From the NCBI RefSeq assembly GCF_900129245.1, contig NZ_FQUT01000005.1, positions 1 through 64,000 of the forward strand: 64,000 bases of DNA, given 5' to 3'. This DNA is from Chryseobacterium arachidis. GTDB lineage: Bacteria; Bacteroidota; Bacteroidia; Flavobacteriales; Weeksellaceae. The notes under the pieces were generated by a model. The model did no database searches. It saw only the letters and a program-made list of their open reading frames with translations, and was not told where the DNA came from. The translations under genes and the position numbers were made by a program. Shown one piece after another: positions 18,236 through 25,846 of the stretch; the first letter of the stretch is position 1, and every line of letters starts with the position of its first letter.

Positions 18236-19405
18236 TTAATCTCCCAATTGATAATCCAAAGGAAGCATATTTTCAATCCTGTTTTTAGAAAAATCCCCTT
18301 CTGTGATGAGCAAATCGGGAGTCGAAATATTTCCGTCCTTTGATACTTCAAAAGTTTCGCCGTCAGGATGAAGAAATGATGAAAGTACTACCGGGATTTT
18401 ACTTTTTATAAATTCTCTGTTCTTCAGCTCGTAATAATATTTTTTATAATTCACCTGAAGCATATCTTTAAAGCTGAAAAGTACTACTTCTCCGTTTCTT
18501 TTCACATAGTCTGAATCGGGAATCAGGGTCCTGGTAATTGCCAGTGCATAAGGTTTCTCGTTATTTTTCCGGCGGGAAATCTCACTGATATTTTCAGGAA
18601 TACTGAGAACTTTATTGGTTTTTACGGTTTCTGCAAAGTCCTGCAACATTTTTAATTCTTCTTTTGTCGGATATTTTGGATTGGGAACTTTCAAGACATG
18701 ATTCACCACAAACTGATCTTCGGAAATCTTATTGCTGTATACACTTCTGAAAAAGTGGAGCAAACTTCCGTCATAGGCATTCATGCGATTTAGCCTGATC
18801 TTGTCACTATTTTTGATTTCTTTAAAGAGGCTCGTTCCAAAAGAACTTACAATTTTAGTATTAAAATCTGCACTGAAATTCACAAGATTATATTCAATTT
18901 CGTACCCCAGGTTTTTATTTTCTATGATTAATGTTTTCGGTGCTTTTACTTTAAGTGTTTTATTCTTTTTGTCGTAAGCGAATTTTAAGGATCTTTTATT
19001 TTTAATTTTCACATTTTCAAGATCGTAACCGATAAAATTCTGAAGAAAGTAAGTGATGTAATTTCTGTAGGCTTCTTCGGTGTAAGGTATGATGGTGACT
19101 TCTTCAATATCATTGGTTTTAAGAAGGATAACCTTTAATGTCTTGTCTAAAGCTTGTGAAACCGGTGTTGCAACGGTTTCATAATTTTCTTTCTGAAAGA
19201 TAATATTTCCCAAATTTTTCGAAGGCAGATTCAGAATAAAAGTTCCGTCTTCTTTTGAGGTGGTCCCGATTTTTGTGCCGTCAATATATATACTGACATT
19301 GTCGATTTTCTGTCCGGCATCATTTACAATTCTGCCTTGGATAACCTGTGCAACTGAACAGCAAAAAGAAAACAGAAGTAAAAAAAGTAATATCGTTTTT
19401 TTCAT
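18236..19405 (-). CDS. Secreted protein with N-terminal carboxypeptidase-regulatory-like domain
   Basis: A 389-residue protein. The start is placed at the ATG at 19405, since the upstream in-frame codon is TTG and the ATG opens a clean signal peptide (MKKTILLFLLLFSFCCSVAQ). Residues ~20-95 form a CarboxypepD_reg-like beta-sandwich (VIQGRIVNDAG, GTKIGTTSKEDGTF), as found at the front of many Bacteroidota surface proteins. The remainder, about 290 residues, is lysine-rich and unrecognised, and lacks a TonB-receptor barrel. It is probably periplasmic or outer-membrane-associated. It stands alone on the minus strand, convergent with the subtilase gene. Confidence 0.75.
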   Translation of the reverse strand: MKKTILLFLLLFSFCCSVAQVIQGRIVNDAGQKIDNVSIYIDGTKIGTTSKEDGTFILNLPSKNLGNIIFQKENYETVATPVSQALDKTLKVILLKTNDIEEVTIIPYTEEAYRNYITYFLQNFIGYDLENVKIKNKRSLKFAYDKKNKTLKVKAPKTLIIENKNLGYEIEYNLVNFSADFNTKIVSSFGTSLFKEIKNSDKIRLNRMNAYDGSLLHFFRSVYSNKISEDQFVVNHVLKVPNPKYPTKEELKMLQDFAETVKTNKVLSIPENISEISRRKNNEKPYALAITRTLIPDSDYVKRNGEVVLFSFKDMLQVNYKKYYYELKNREFIKSKIPVVLSSFLHPDGETFEVSKDGNISTPDLLITEGDFSKNRIENMLPLDYQLGD

Positions 19406-19523
19406 GGTAAACAATATTACTAAATTTTTTGGTTTAAATATGTTTAATTTTCAGATGATTAAGTATTTCTACTAACTGTGAAAAATTAGTATATCTACGC
19501 TAACCCATTCGTTTTATCTGTTA

Positions 19524-19633
19524 TACATTTGCTAAGTGATCACAACAACACTAATAACCATGGAGACCAGAAACCATTAAAAACGGGGCGAAATCCGAAA
19601 AGCCACAAGAGTAGGAACCCAAAAATATTAATT
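19524..19633 (+). promoter_or_regulatory. Promoter and 5' leader of the cystatin-like gene, with a possible six-codon upstream ORF
   Basis: TACATTTG at 19524-19531 matches the -7 consensus, which places transcription start near 19538 and gives a leader of roughly 95 bases. Within it, 19560-19580 reads ATG GAG ACC AGA AAC CAT TAA (METRNH, stop). Whether the leader regulates translation is unknown. Confidence 0.4.
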
Positions 19634-19906
19634 ATGGAAACACAAGAATTAGTAGTAGGAGGCTGGACAAAATACCACACTCTTACGCCGGAAGATCAAA
19701 AAGTATTTAACGAAGCAATGCAGGGATTAGTAGGTGTAAATTACAAACCTCAAGAAGTCTCTACCCAATTGGTAAACGGAACCAATTACCGTTTCAAATG
19801 TTTAGCATCTTTGCCAGGCGGTTCTCAGGTAGTTTGGGAAGCTATTGTGGAAATTTATGCACCGATTAACGGAAATCCGCATATTGTTTCTATTCACAGA
19901 ATTTAA
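19634..19906 (+). CDS. Cystatin/stefin-like protein
   Basis: A 90-residue protein. A longer frame opens at a TTG at 19529, but that codon lies inside the promoter box, so the ATG at 19634 is chosen. The sequence resembles type 1 cystatins (stefins). It has a glycine pair near the N-terminus (VVGGW, residues 9-10), a helix, then the papain-binding hairpin motif Q-x-V-x-G as Q45-L-V-N-G49 followed by TNYRFK, and two further strands. There is no signal peptide, so it is likely cytoplasmic. Inhibition of a C1 cysteine peptidase is an inference from the motif. It stands alone and ends at a bidirectional terminator. Confidence 0.7.
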   Translation: METQELVVGGWTKYHTLTPEDQKVFNEAMQGLVGVNYKPQEVSTQLVNGTNYRFKCLASLPGGSQVVWEAIVEIYAPINGNPHIVSIHRI

Positions 19907-19923
19907 TTTCCCTTCATTCATAG

Positions 19924-19954
19924 AAATCGGAAGATGACTTTATCTTCCGGTTTT
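19924..19954. terminator. Bidirectional terminator between cystatin-like gene and ygiD
   Basis: AAATCGGAAGAT pairs with ATCTTCCGGTTT (one G-T pair) around a six-base loop. T residues follow on both strands, between two convergent genes. Confidence 0.7.
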
Positions 19955-19958
19955 ATTT

Positions 19959-20786
19959 TTATCCGATTCTCACACTCGTCATACTTAGTGAGCCACCAAT
20001 CAGTTCATCATTAAATAAGGTCAGACTTTCAGGTTTTTCTTTTAGTCCTAATGTATAAATCAGCGGTAGATAATGATCCGGTGTAGGAATAGCGTACTGC
20101 AATGAAATTCCCTGTTTCTGATAATTGATGATATGTTGGAAATCGCCGTCCAGAAGCCAGTTATTGGTTTTCTCACGGGCTTCAATCGCCCAATCCCATC
20201 CGGCTCCGACTGTATTAATGTTTCGCCAGTCGATCAGTCTTAAGTTATGAACAATATTTCCGCTTCCAATAATCAAAATCCCTTTTTCACGAAGCTTATT
20301 CAGCCTTTTAGCGAGATCAAAGTGATATTGAGGAGGTTTTGTATAATCAATACTCATTTGGATTACCGGGATATCTGCATTAGGGTACATGTGTTTAATC
20401 ACCGACCAGGCTCCATGATCCAGTCCCCAATTATGATCCTCTTCCACCAAAACTGGCGCCAATAATTCTGCCGTTTCTCTTGCCAGCTCAGGATTGCCGG
20501 GAGCAGGATACTGAACGTCAAACAAAGCCTGTGGAAAACCTCCGAAATCATGAATCGTGCGTGGCATATCCATCGCTGTCACTTTAGTTCCGTTGGTAAA
20601 CCAGTGTGCCGAAATACATAAAATCGCATTCGGTTTCGGAATTTCGGTCGCTGCTTTTCTGAAGCCCTGTACAAACTCATTTTCTTCAATGGCATTCATC
20701 GGTGAGCCGTGTCCCAAAAAAAGGACTGGCATTTTCTCAGTGTTTGCAAAGTTTTCGCTGATATTTTGTAGATCGTTGAGGTTCAT
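19959..20786 (-). CDS. ygiD: 4,5-DOPA-extradiol-dioxygenase family protein
   Basis: A 275-residue member of the LigB/DODA-type extradiol dioxygenases (E. coli YgiD, plant DODA). The metal and active-site motifs are visible: LGHGSPMNA near the N-terminus, SAHWF, TIHDFGGFP and DHGAWSVIKHMYP. The family opens the catechol ring of DOPA-like substrates using a bound divalent metal; the natural substrate in flavobacteria is not established. It is cytoplasmic, with no signal peptide. It is a minus-strand gene downstream of yceI but separated from it by a terminator, so it is probably transcribed on its own. Confidence 0.88.
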   Translation of the reverse strand: MNLNDLQNISENFANTEKMPVLFLGHGSPMNAIEENEFVQGFRKAATEIPKPNAILCISAHWFTNGTKVTAMDMPRTIHDFGGFPQALFDVQYPAPGNPELARETAELLAPVLVEEDHNWGLDHGAWSVIKHMYPNADIPVIQMSIDYTKPPQYHFDLAKRLNKLREKGILIIGSGNIVHNLRLIDWRNINTVGAGWDWAIEAREKTNNWLLDGDFQHIINYQKQGISLQYAIPTPDHYLPLIYTLGLKEKPESLTLFNDELIGGSLSMTSVRIG

Positions 20787-20805
20787 TGTATTGATTGTTA
20801 AATGA

Positions 20806-20844
20806 AAAAAGGTTCAAGGTTTTTAGAAAGCCCTGAACCTTTTT
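20806..20844 (-). terminator. Terminator of yceI
   Basis: AAAAAGGTTCA and TGAACCTTTTT form a perfect 11-base stem. On the minus strand it lies about 100 bases after the yceI stop codon and just before ygiD. Between it and yceI, 20911-20923 (GCCCTTTCAGGGC) is a further small palindrome. Confidence 0.7.
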
Positions 20845-20947
20845 ATGTTGAAATTTTTGTGGATTTTTATTTAATTCAAATAGGATTTGCATCCTATTCT
20901 TTACGAAGTCGCCCTTTCAGGGCTCTTAAAAAAAATCCCTTAATTTG

Positions 20948-21460
20948 TTACGCTTGTTTCACGAATTGTAATTCACCAGCGATTTTTACTTCTTCGCTTA
21001 CCATTACACCTCCCGCTTCAAGAGCTGCATTCCAGTTTAATCCGAAATCTTTTCTGTTGATTTTCCCTTCAAAAGAGAAACCAGCTTTGGTATTTCCCCA
21101 CGGATCTACGTTAATTCCGTTGAAATCTACATCCAAAACCACTGGTTTAGTGATTCCGTTGATGGTAAGGTTTCCTGTTACTTCGTTATTCAATGCAGAA
21201 GATTCGAAAGTAATCGTAGGGTTTGCCTCAGCATTGAAGAATTCAGCAGATCTAAGGTGGTTATCTCTGTCTGTGTTGTGTGTAGAGATAGAAGACGTCT
21301 GGATAGTGGCCGTAGTTTTTGCGTTGGCGAAGCTATCGTCTTCCGTTTCAATTTCAGCGGTAAAATCTGTAAAGTTTCCTTTAATATTAGAAATCATCAT
21401 GTGTTTTACTTTGAAAGTAAGTTCACTGTGCGCTGGGTCTAGGTTCCATTTTGTTGCCAT
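20948..21460 (-). CDS. YceI family protein
   Basis: A 170-residue lipocalin-like YceI protein, full length but without a signal peptide (MATKWNLDPAHSELTF opens directly with the family's first strand). The conserved features are W-x-x-D-x-x-H-S at the N-terminus, the central SSISTHNTDRDNHLRSAEFF segment and GVMVSEEVKI near the end. YceI proteins bind isoprenoid or amphiphilic ligands in a barrel; in this cytoplasmic form the ligand is unknown. A longer frame on the opposite strand is the codon shadow of this gene. It stands alone with its own terminator. Confidence 0.9.
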   Translation of the reverse strand: MATKWNLDPAHSELTFKVKHMMISNIKGNFTDFTAEIETEDDSFANAKTTATIQTSSISTHNTDRDNHLRSAEFFNAEANPTITFESSALNNEVTGNLTINGITKPVVLDVDFNGINVDPWGNTKAGFSFEGKINRKDFGLNWNAALEAGGVMVSEEVKIAGELQFVKQA

Positions 21461-21674
21461 TGTATTGTATTTTTTGTTGTTATTTATAGTGCAAATTTAT
21501 ATCAAGTGACAGGTACAAATCATTGACGTAGGATAAGAAATGATTTTCGCATGCATTAAACGAAAAAGTTATCAATTTCAAAAAGAAGAAATTTTAGAAC
21601 ACAGCTTATCCAAAATGTTTAACTCCCATCCTTAAACTTTCAAACTCTAAAACACTCTTACTCTCAAACCCAAT

Positions 21675-21770
21675 GAGGAGCTATTTCCCGCTATCCATTA
21701 TATCTTTTTTGTTACGGCTTCCACTTCGTTCCAGCCGCAACAAAAAAGGATGCCATTCCTATCGGGGCTA
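21675..21770 (+). repeat. Dispersed palindromic element, family 1, copy C
   Basis: It starts GAGGAGCTATTTCCCGC and ends ATCGGGGCTAG, like copies A and B. Between these, TTTTTTGTTACGGCT pairs with AGCCGCAACAAAAAA (one mismatch) across a 12-base loop. The surrounding gene-free stretch 21461-21943 holds nothing else I recognise, apart from a TATTTTTG box at 21917-21924 just before the next gene. Confidence 0.8.
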
Positions 21771-21943
21771 GGGATTAGCTAAAATCAACATAGAAATTCC
21801 TTCAACAATCAACGAAAACCATTCATAAAACCGAACATTAAGGTAAGCAATATTTCTTATCAATACCACAAAATCATTTTTAATTTAACATTTCTTAACG
21901 AGTGGTTTTTATTTCTTATTTTTGATGGATTCAATTTTATACA

Positions 21944-24085
21944 ATGAAATTATCTAAATTATCTTTAATGATGCTGGTTTTGGGAAGCAGTGCATTTGCT
22001 CAGACCCAAAAATTTACGATGGCGGAGGCCGTAAACGGAATGAGAACCAATTTAGCCGTTAAAAATATCGTTCAGTTTTCATGGTCTGCAGATGGAAAAT
22101 CTTACATTCAGGCAGTGAAAGGCGGATATTTAATTACAGATCTGAAGACTAGCAAACAAGATACGCTGGTATCTTTAACGCAGCTGAATAAAAATCTGGC
22201 GGACAACAAATTGAAAGCAGTTCCACAAATTAAATTTATCAGCAATTCTCAGGGATATTTCAATTCAAACGGAAAGATGATCTGGCTTGAAAAATCGGGA
22301 AGCGACTGGAAAACAAAAAGCTCAGTTGCCGTTGATGAAAATGCATCGAATGTAAAAGTCTTCGGAGATAACCAGACGTTTGCATTTACGGTAAAGAATA
22401 ATTTATTCATTAATAAAAACGGAAAAACAATTGCAGTAACCAACGATACCGACGAAAATATTCTGAACGGAGCTTCCAATGTTCACCGAAACGAATTTGG
22501 GATTGACACCGGAATTTTCCCTGCTCCCAACTCTGAAAGCGTTGCGTTCTACAGGATGGATCAGACCATGGTTGCAGATTATCCGATCATCGATTGGTCG
22601 GTAACTCCGGCTGTTAATGAAAATATCAAATATCCTATGGCGGGAAAAACTTCTCATCAAGTGACTTTGGGTGTTTTCAATATCAAAACTGAAAAAACGA
22701 CTTTCTTACATATTGAAGGAGAAAAAGATCAGTATTTAACGGCTGTAACGTGGAGCCCGGATTCAAAATATATTTTTGTAGGTGTTCTGAACAGAGGTCA
22801 GAACCATCTGCAGATGAATCAATATGATGCAGCGACAGGAAATTTAGTGAAAACTTTATTCGAAGAAACAGACAGCAAATATGTTGAGCCTCAGCATCCG
22901 TTAACTTTTTTCCCAAACTCAAATACGGATTTCATTTGGCAGAGCCAGAGAACAGGGTACAATCATTTGTTTCATTACAGCCTGGAAAAAGGATTGGTTT
23001 CCCAGATTACAAAGGGAGATTGGCTGGTAACGGATATTTTAGGTTTTAATGAGAAGAAAAAAGAAATTTATTTTACTTCTACAAAAGAAACTCCTTTAGA
23101 AAAACATCTGTACAGAATCAACTGGGCCAACTTTAAAATGCAAAGACTGGACAATGCTGAAGGTGTACATACCGGAATTTTAAGCAATGACGGAAGTTAC
23201 CTTTATGATGTGTACAGTAATGCGGATACACCAAGAGTTGCCAATATTATTAATACCAACACATTAAAATCAAACAATCTGCTTACGGCTGAAAATACAT
23301 TAAAAAACTATCAGAGACCTGAAATTAAAAGTGTAAATCTGAAAGCAGATGACGGAACACCTTTGTACGGAAAAATCATTCTTCCAACGAATTTTGATCC
23401 AAACAAAAAATATCCTGTAATAGTTTATTTGTATAATGGACCGCATTTACAATTAATAACAAACACGTTTCCGGCTTCAGGAAACCTGTGGTACGAATAC
23501 ATGGCGCAGAACGGATATATCATCTTCACAATGGATGGAAGAGGTTCTGCCAACCGCGGAATGAAATTTGAGCAGGCCGTTTTCAGAAATTTAGGAACAA
23601 CCGAAATGAACGACCAAATGAAAGGAGTAGAGTATTTGAAATCTCTTCCTTATGTAGATTCGGAGAAAATGGGAATTCACGGATGGAGTTTTGGAGGTTT
23701 CATGACGACCAGCTTCATGCTTAGACATCCGGAAGTATTTAAGGTAGGTGTGGCAGGTGGTCCTGTTATCGACTGGAGTATGTACGAAATTATGTATGGA
23801 GAAAGGTATATGGATACACCGCAGGAAAATCCACAAGGGTACGCAGCAGCTAATCTTCTGGATAAAGTACAGAACCTTAAAGGTAAGTTATTAATGATCC
23901 ACGGAGCTCAGGATGATGTCGTGGTTTGGCAGCATTCGATTAAATTTATCAAATCTGCGGTCGACAAAGGCATACAGATGGATTATTTTGCATATCCGGG
24001 ACATCCTCATAACGTGATCGGAAAAGACAGAGTACATCTGATGCAGAAAGTAACGGATTATTTTGATCTTTATCTGAAGAAATAG
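21944..24085 (+). CDS. S9 family (dipeptidyl peptidase IV-like) peptidase
   Basis: A 713-residue secreted prolyl oligopeptidase-family enzyme with signal peptide MKLSKLSLMMLVLGSSAFAQ. The N-terminal ~430 residues form the DPP IV beta-propeller, and the C-terminal ~250 form the alpha/beta-hydrolase domain. The nucleophile is S582 in G580-W-S-F-G-G585. D657 in HGAQDD and H689 in GHPHNV complete the likely triad. It trims dipeptides or tripeptides (often Xaa-Pro) from peptides in the periplasm, fitting a peptide-feeding lifestyle. A single-gene unit: a TATTTTTG box (21917-21924) lies 20 bases before the ATG and a terminator follows. Confidence 0.92.
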   Translation: MKLSKLSLMMLVLGSSAFAQTQKFTMAEAVNGMRTNLAVKNIVQFSWSADGKSYIQAVKGGYLITDLKTSKQDTLVSLTQLNKNLADNKLKAVPQIKFISNSQGYFNSNGKMIWLEKSGSDWKTKSSVAVDENASNVKVFGDNQTFAFTVKNNLFINKNGKTIAVTNDTDENILNGASNVHRNEFGIDTGIFPAPNSESVAFYRMDQTMVADYPIIDWSVTPAVNENIKYPMAGKTSHQVTLGVFNIKTEKTTFLHIEGEKDQYLTAVTWSPDSKYIFVGVLNRGQNHLQMNQYDAATGNLVKTLFEETDSKYVEPQHPLTFFPNSNTDFIWQSQRTGYNHLFHYSLEKGLVSQITKGDWLVTDILGFNEKKKEIYFTSTKETPLEKHLYRINWANFKMQRLDNAEGVHTGILSNDGSYLYDVYSNADTPRVANIINTNTLKSNNLLTAENTLKNYQRPEIKSVNLKADDGTPLYGKIILPTNFDPNKKYPVIVYLYNGPHLQLITNTFPASGNLWYEYMAQNGYIIFTMDGRGSANRGMKFEQAVFRNLGTTEMNDQMKGVEYLKSLPYVDSEKMGIHGWSFGGFMTTSFMLRHPEVFKVGVAGGPVIDWSMYEIMYGERYMDTPQENPQGYAAANLLDKVQNLKGKLLMIHGAQDDVVVWQHSIKFIKSAVDKGIQMDYFAYPGHPHNVIGKDRVHLMQKVTDYFDLYLKK

Positions 24086-24092
24086 AATATTT

Positions 24093-24124
24093 AAAATCCA
24101 GCCGATGAGGTTGGATTTTTTTTT
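24093..24124 (+). terminator. Terminator of the S9 peptidase gene
   Basis: AAAATCCAGCC pairs with GGTTGGATTTT (one G-T pair) around a five-base loop, followed by a long T run. Confidence 0.8.
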
Positions 24125-24222
24125 GATTAAAATTATTAGAATTAAACAACGTCCATTCTTATCAAAGATCAATGCGTCTGATTTTTAGTTGAAGTAAATT
24201 TGTATCTATAAAAATCAACAAT

Positions 24223-25242
24223 ATGGAATTAGGAATAGGAATGTTTGGCGACTTAGGTTTCGACCAAAATACCGGAAAATATAAAGATGCAGGAATCAAA
24301 ATCCGTGAAATCATTGAGCAGGTAAAACTGATGGATGAGGTAGGAATTGATGTTTTCGCAATGGGAGAACATCACCGTCCCGATTACGCGGTTTCTTCAC
24401 CGGAAATCGTTTTGGCTGCAGCGGCAAGCGTTACCAAAAACATTAAATTGGCGAGTGGGGTAACGGTTCTAAGTTCGTCTGAACCCGTAAAAGTGTATGA
24501 AGATTTTTCGACGTTGGATTTAATTTCCGATGGTCGTGCTGAAATTTTTGTCGGTAGAGGAAGTTTTATCGAATCTTTTCCTCTGTACGGTTATTCATTG
24601 AATGATTACGAACAGCTTTTTGACGAAAAATTAGAATTATTATTAAAAATAAATTCAGAAGAAAACGTTTCGTGGACTGGGCAACTGCGTGCCCCAATGC
24701 AGAATCAGACCGTTTATCCAAGAGCAAAAAACAACGGAAAACTTTCAATCTGGAGAGCAGTTGGAGGAACTCCGCAATCCGTTTTGAGTGCTGCAAAACT
24801 GGGAATGCCTTTAGTCGTTGCGATTATTGGAGGAATGCCGATTCAGTTTAAAAACTTAATTGAATTCTATAAGCAGGAATATCTTAACGCTGGTCACCCT
24901 GAATCTGAAATGCAGATTGCGATTCATTCACACACTTTTGTAAGTGATGATCCAAATGTTGTGGATGGATATTTCCATAATTATAAGTCTCAGATGGACA
25001 GAATCGGTTCTTCAAGAGGATGGGCGCCTTATACAAAAATGCAATATGAAGGCGGAAGAAGCAAAGACGGAGCATTATTTATCGGAAATGCCAATGAAGT
25101 CGCCGATAAAATTGCTTACATGAAAGAGATTTTTGGAATTACAAGATTTATCGGTCACATGGATGTTGGAGATCCTGCAAATGATGTGATGATGAAGTCT
25201 ATTGAACTGTTTGGTGAAAAAGTTGCGCCACAGGTAAGATAA
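24223..25242 (+). CDS. LLM class flavin-dependent oxidoreductase
   Basis: A 339-residue luciferase-like monooxygenase-family TIM barrel. Typical segments are visible: DVFAMGEHHRPDYAVSSPE near residue 45, LASGVTVLSSSEPVKVYEDF, and RAEIFVGRGS. The family uses reduced FMN or F420 with oxygen on diverse substrates, and the substrate here is unknown. It is cytoplasmic. A TAAATTTG box at 24195-24202, 20 bases before the ATG, is a good -7 element. The gene converges with the next one across a perfect palindromic terminator. Confidence 0.88.
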   Translation: MELGIGMFGDLGFDQNTGKYKDAGIKIREIIEQVKLMDEVGIDVFAMGEHHRPDYAVSSPEIVLAAAASVTKNIKLASGVTVLSSSEPVKVYEDFSTLDLISDGRAEIFVGRGSFIESFPLYGYSLNDYEQLFDEKLELLLKINSEENVSWTGQLRAPMQNQTVYPRAKNNGKLSIWRAVGGTPQSVLSAAKLGMPLVVAIIGGMPIQFKNLIEFYKQEYLNAGHPESEMQIAIHSHTFVSDDPNVVDGYFHNYKSQMDRIGSSRGWAPYTKMQYEGGRSKDGALFIGNANEVADKIAYMKEIFGITRFIGHMDVGDPANDVMMKSIELFGEKVAPQVR

Positions 25243-25246
25243 AACC

Positions 25247-25280
25247 AAACTCCGCTGAAAATATTTTCAGCGGAGTTTTT
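25247..25280. terminator. Bidirectional terminator
   Basis: AAACTCCGCTGAAAAT is followed directly by its reverse complement, with A and T tracts at the two ends. It serves the convergent oxidoreductase and membrane-protein genes. Confidence 0.85.
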
Positions 25281-25282
25281 AT

Positions 25283-25729
25283 TTAGATTGTCTCGAATCT
25301 AGCTTTGTACTCATTCAGAAGGTCTGCAAGTTTTTGTGCAGACATTCCGTAAGTATCAGGAAAAGCACCTGTTTTTGATTTAGTTTTGGAGTTTTCTAAA
25401 AGTTTCTGGTCGATATCAAAAACTACCATTTTATTAACGAAAATATACTTTGTTCTAAAACTACTAACTGCTTGCCAAGGAATAAAAGTGGTTCTAAAAA
25501 GGTTTTTCATTTCAATTCCTCTTTTGTCGATTTTCAGATAAGATGAATTTGGGAGCTGGTTGATAATGAATATAATCAGTCCGATTCCGAAGAAAACAAT
25601 GTTCAGCACGGCAATCAGCATATTTTTTTCTAACAATGAAATTCCTAAAGCAACAAAACCGATACTGATCAGAATAAGAATGACACTTTTAACTTTCGAA
25701 GGTTTTAAGATAAGGGGTAAATTCTGCAT
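25283..25729 (-). CDS. Small membrane protein, probable STM3941 family
   Basis: A 148-residue protein. The ATG at 25729 is chosen because the longer frame starts with TTG and adds a poorly supported extension. After a short N-terminus containing PLILKPSKVK come two adjacent membrane segments (about 15-35 and 40-62). A soluble part of about 85 residues follows that includes IDKRGIEMKNLF and IPWQAVSSF, resembling a bacterial PH-like domain. This layout matches the family called STM3941, whose role is unknown. It stands alone on the minus strand. Confidence 0.6.
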   Translation of the reverse strand: MQNLPLILKPSKVKSVILILISIGFVALGISLLEKNMLIAVLNIVFFGIGLIIFIINQLPNSSYLKIDKRGIEMKNLFRTTFIPWQAVSSFRTKYIFVNKMVVFDIDQKLLENSKTKSKTGAFPDTYGMSAQKLADLLNEYKARFETI

Positions 25730-25846
25730 GATAATTTTTAATGATTCAAATGTAAACAAAAATTGAAAATCTTTAATTTTCAACTCAAGTGTTCTAAAAT
25801 ATTACAAAGTATAAAAACTCATGTAACTGATGGATGTGTTAAAGAA

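Noticed and set aside
20802-21509. 235-codon plus-strand frame opposite yceI, longer than yceI itself
   Set aside because: It is the codon shadow of yceI and its terminator. The minus strand encodes a full YceI domain, while this frame gives low-complexity Ser/Leu/Phe text.
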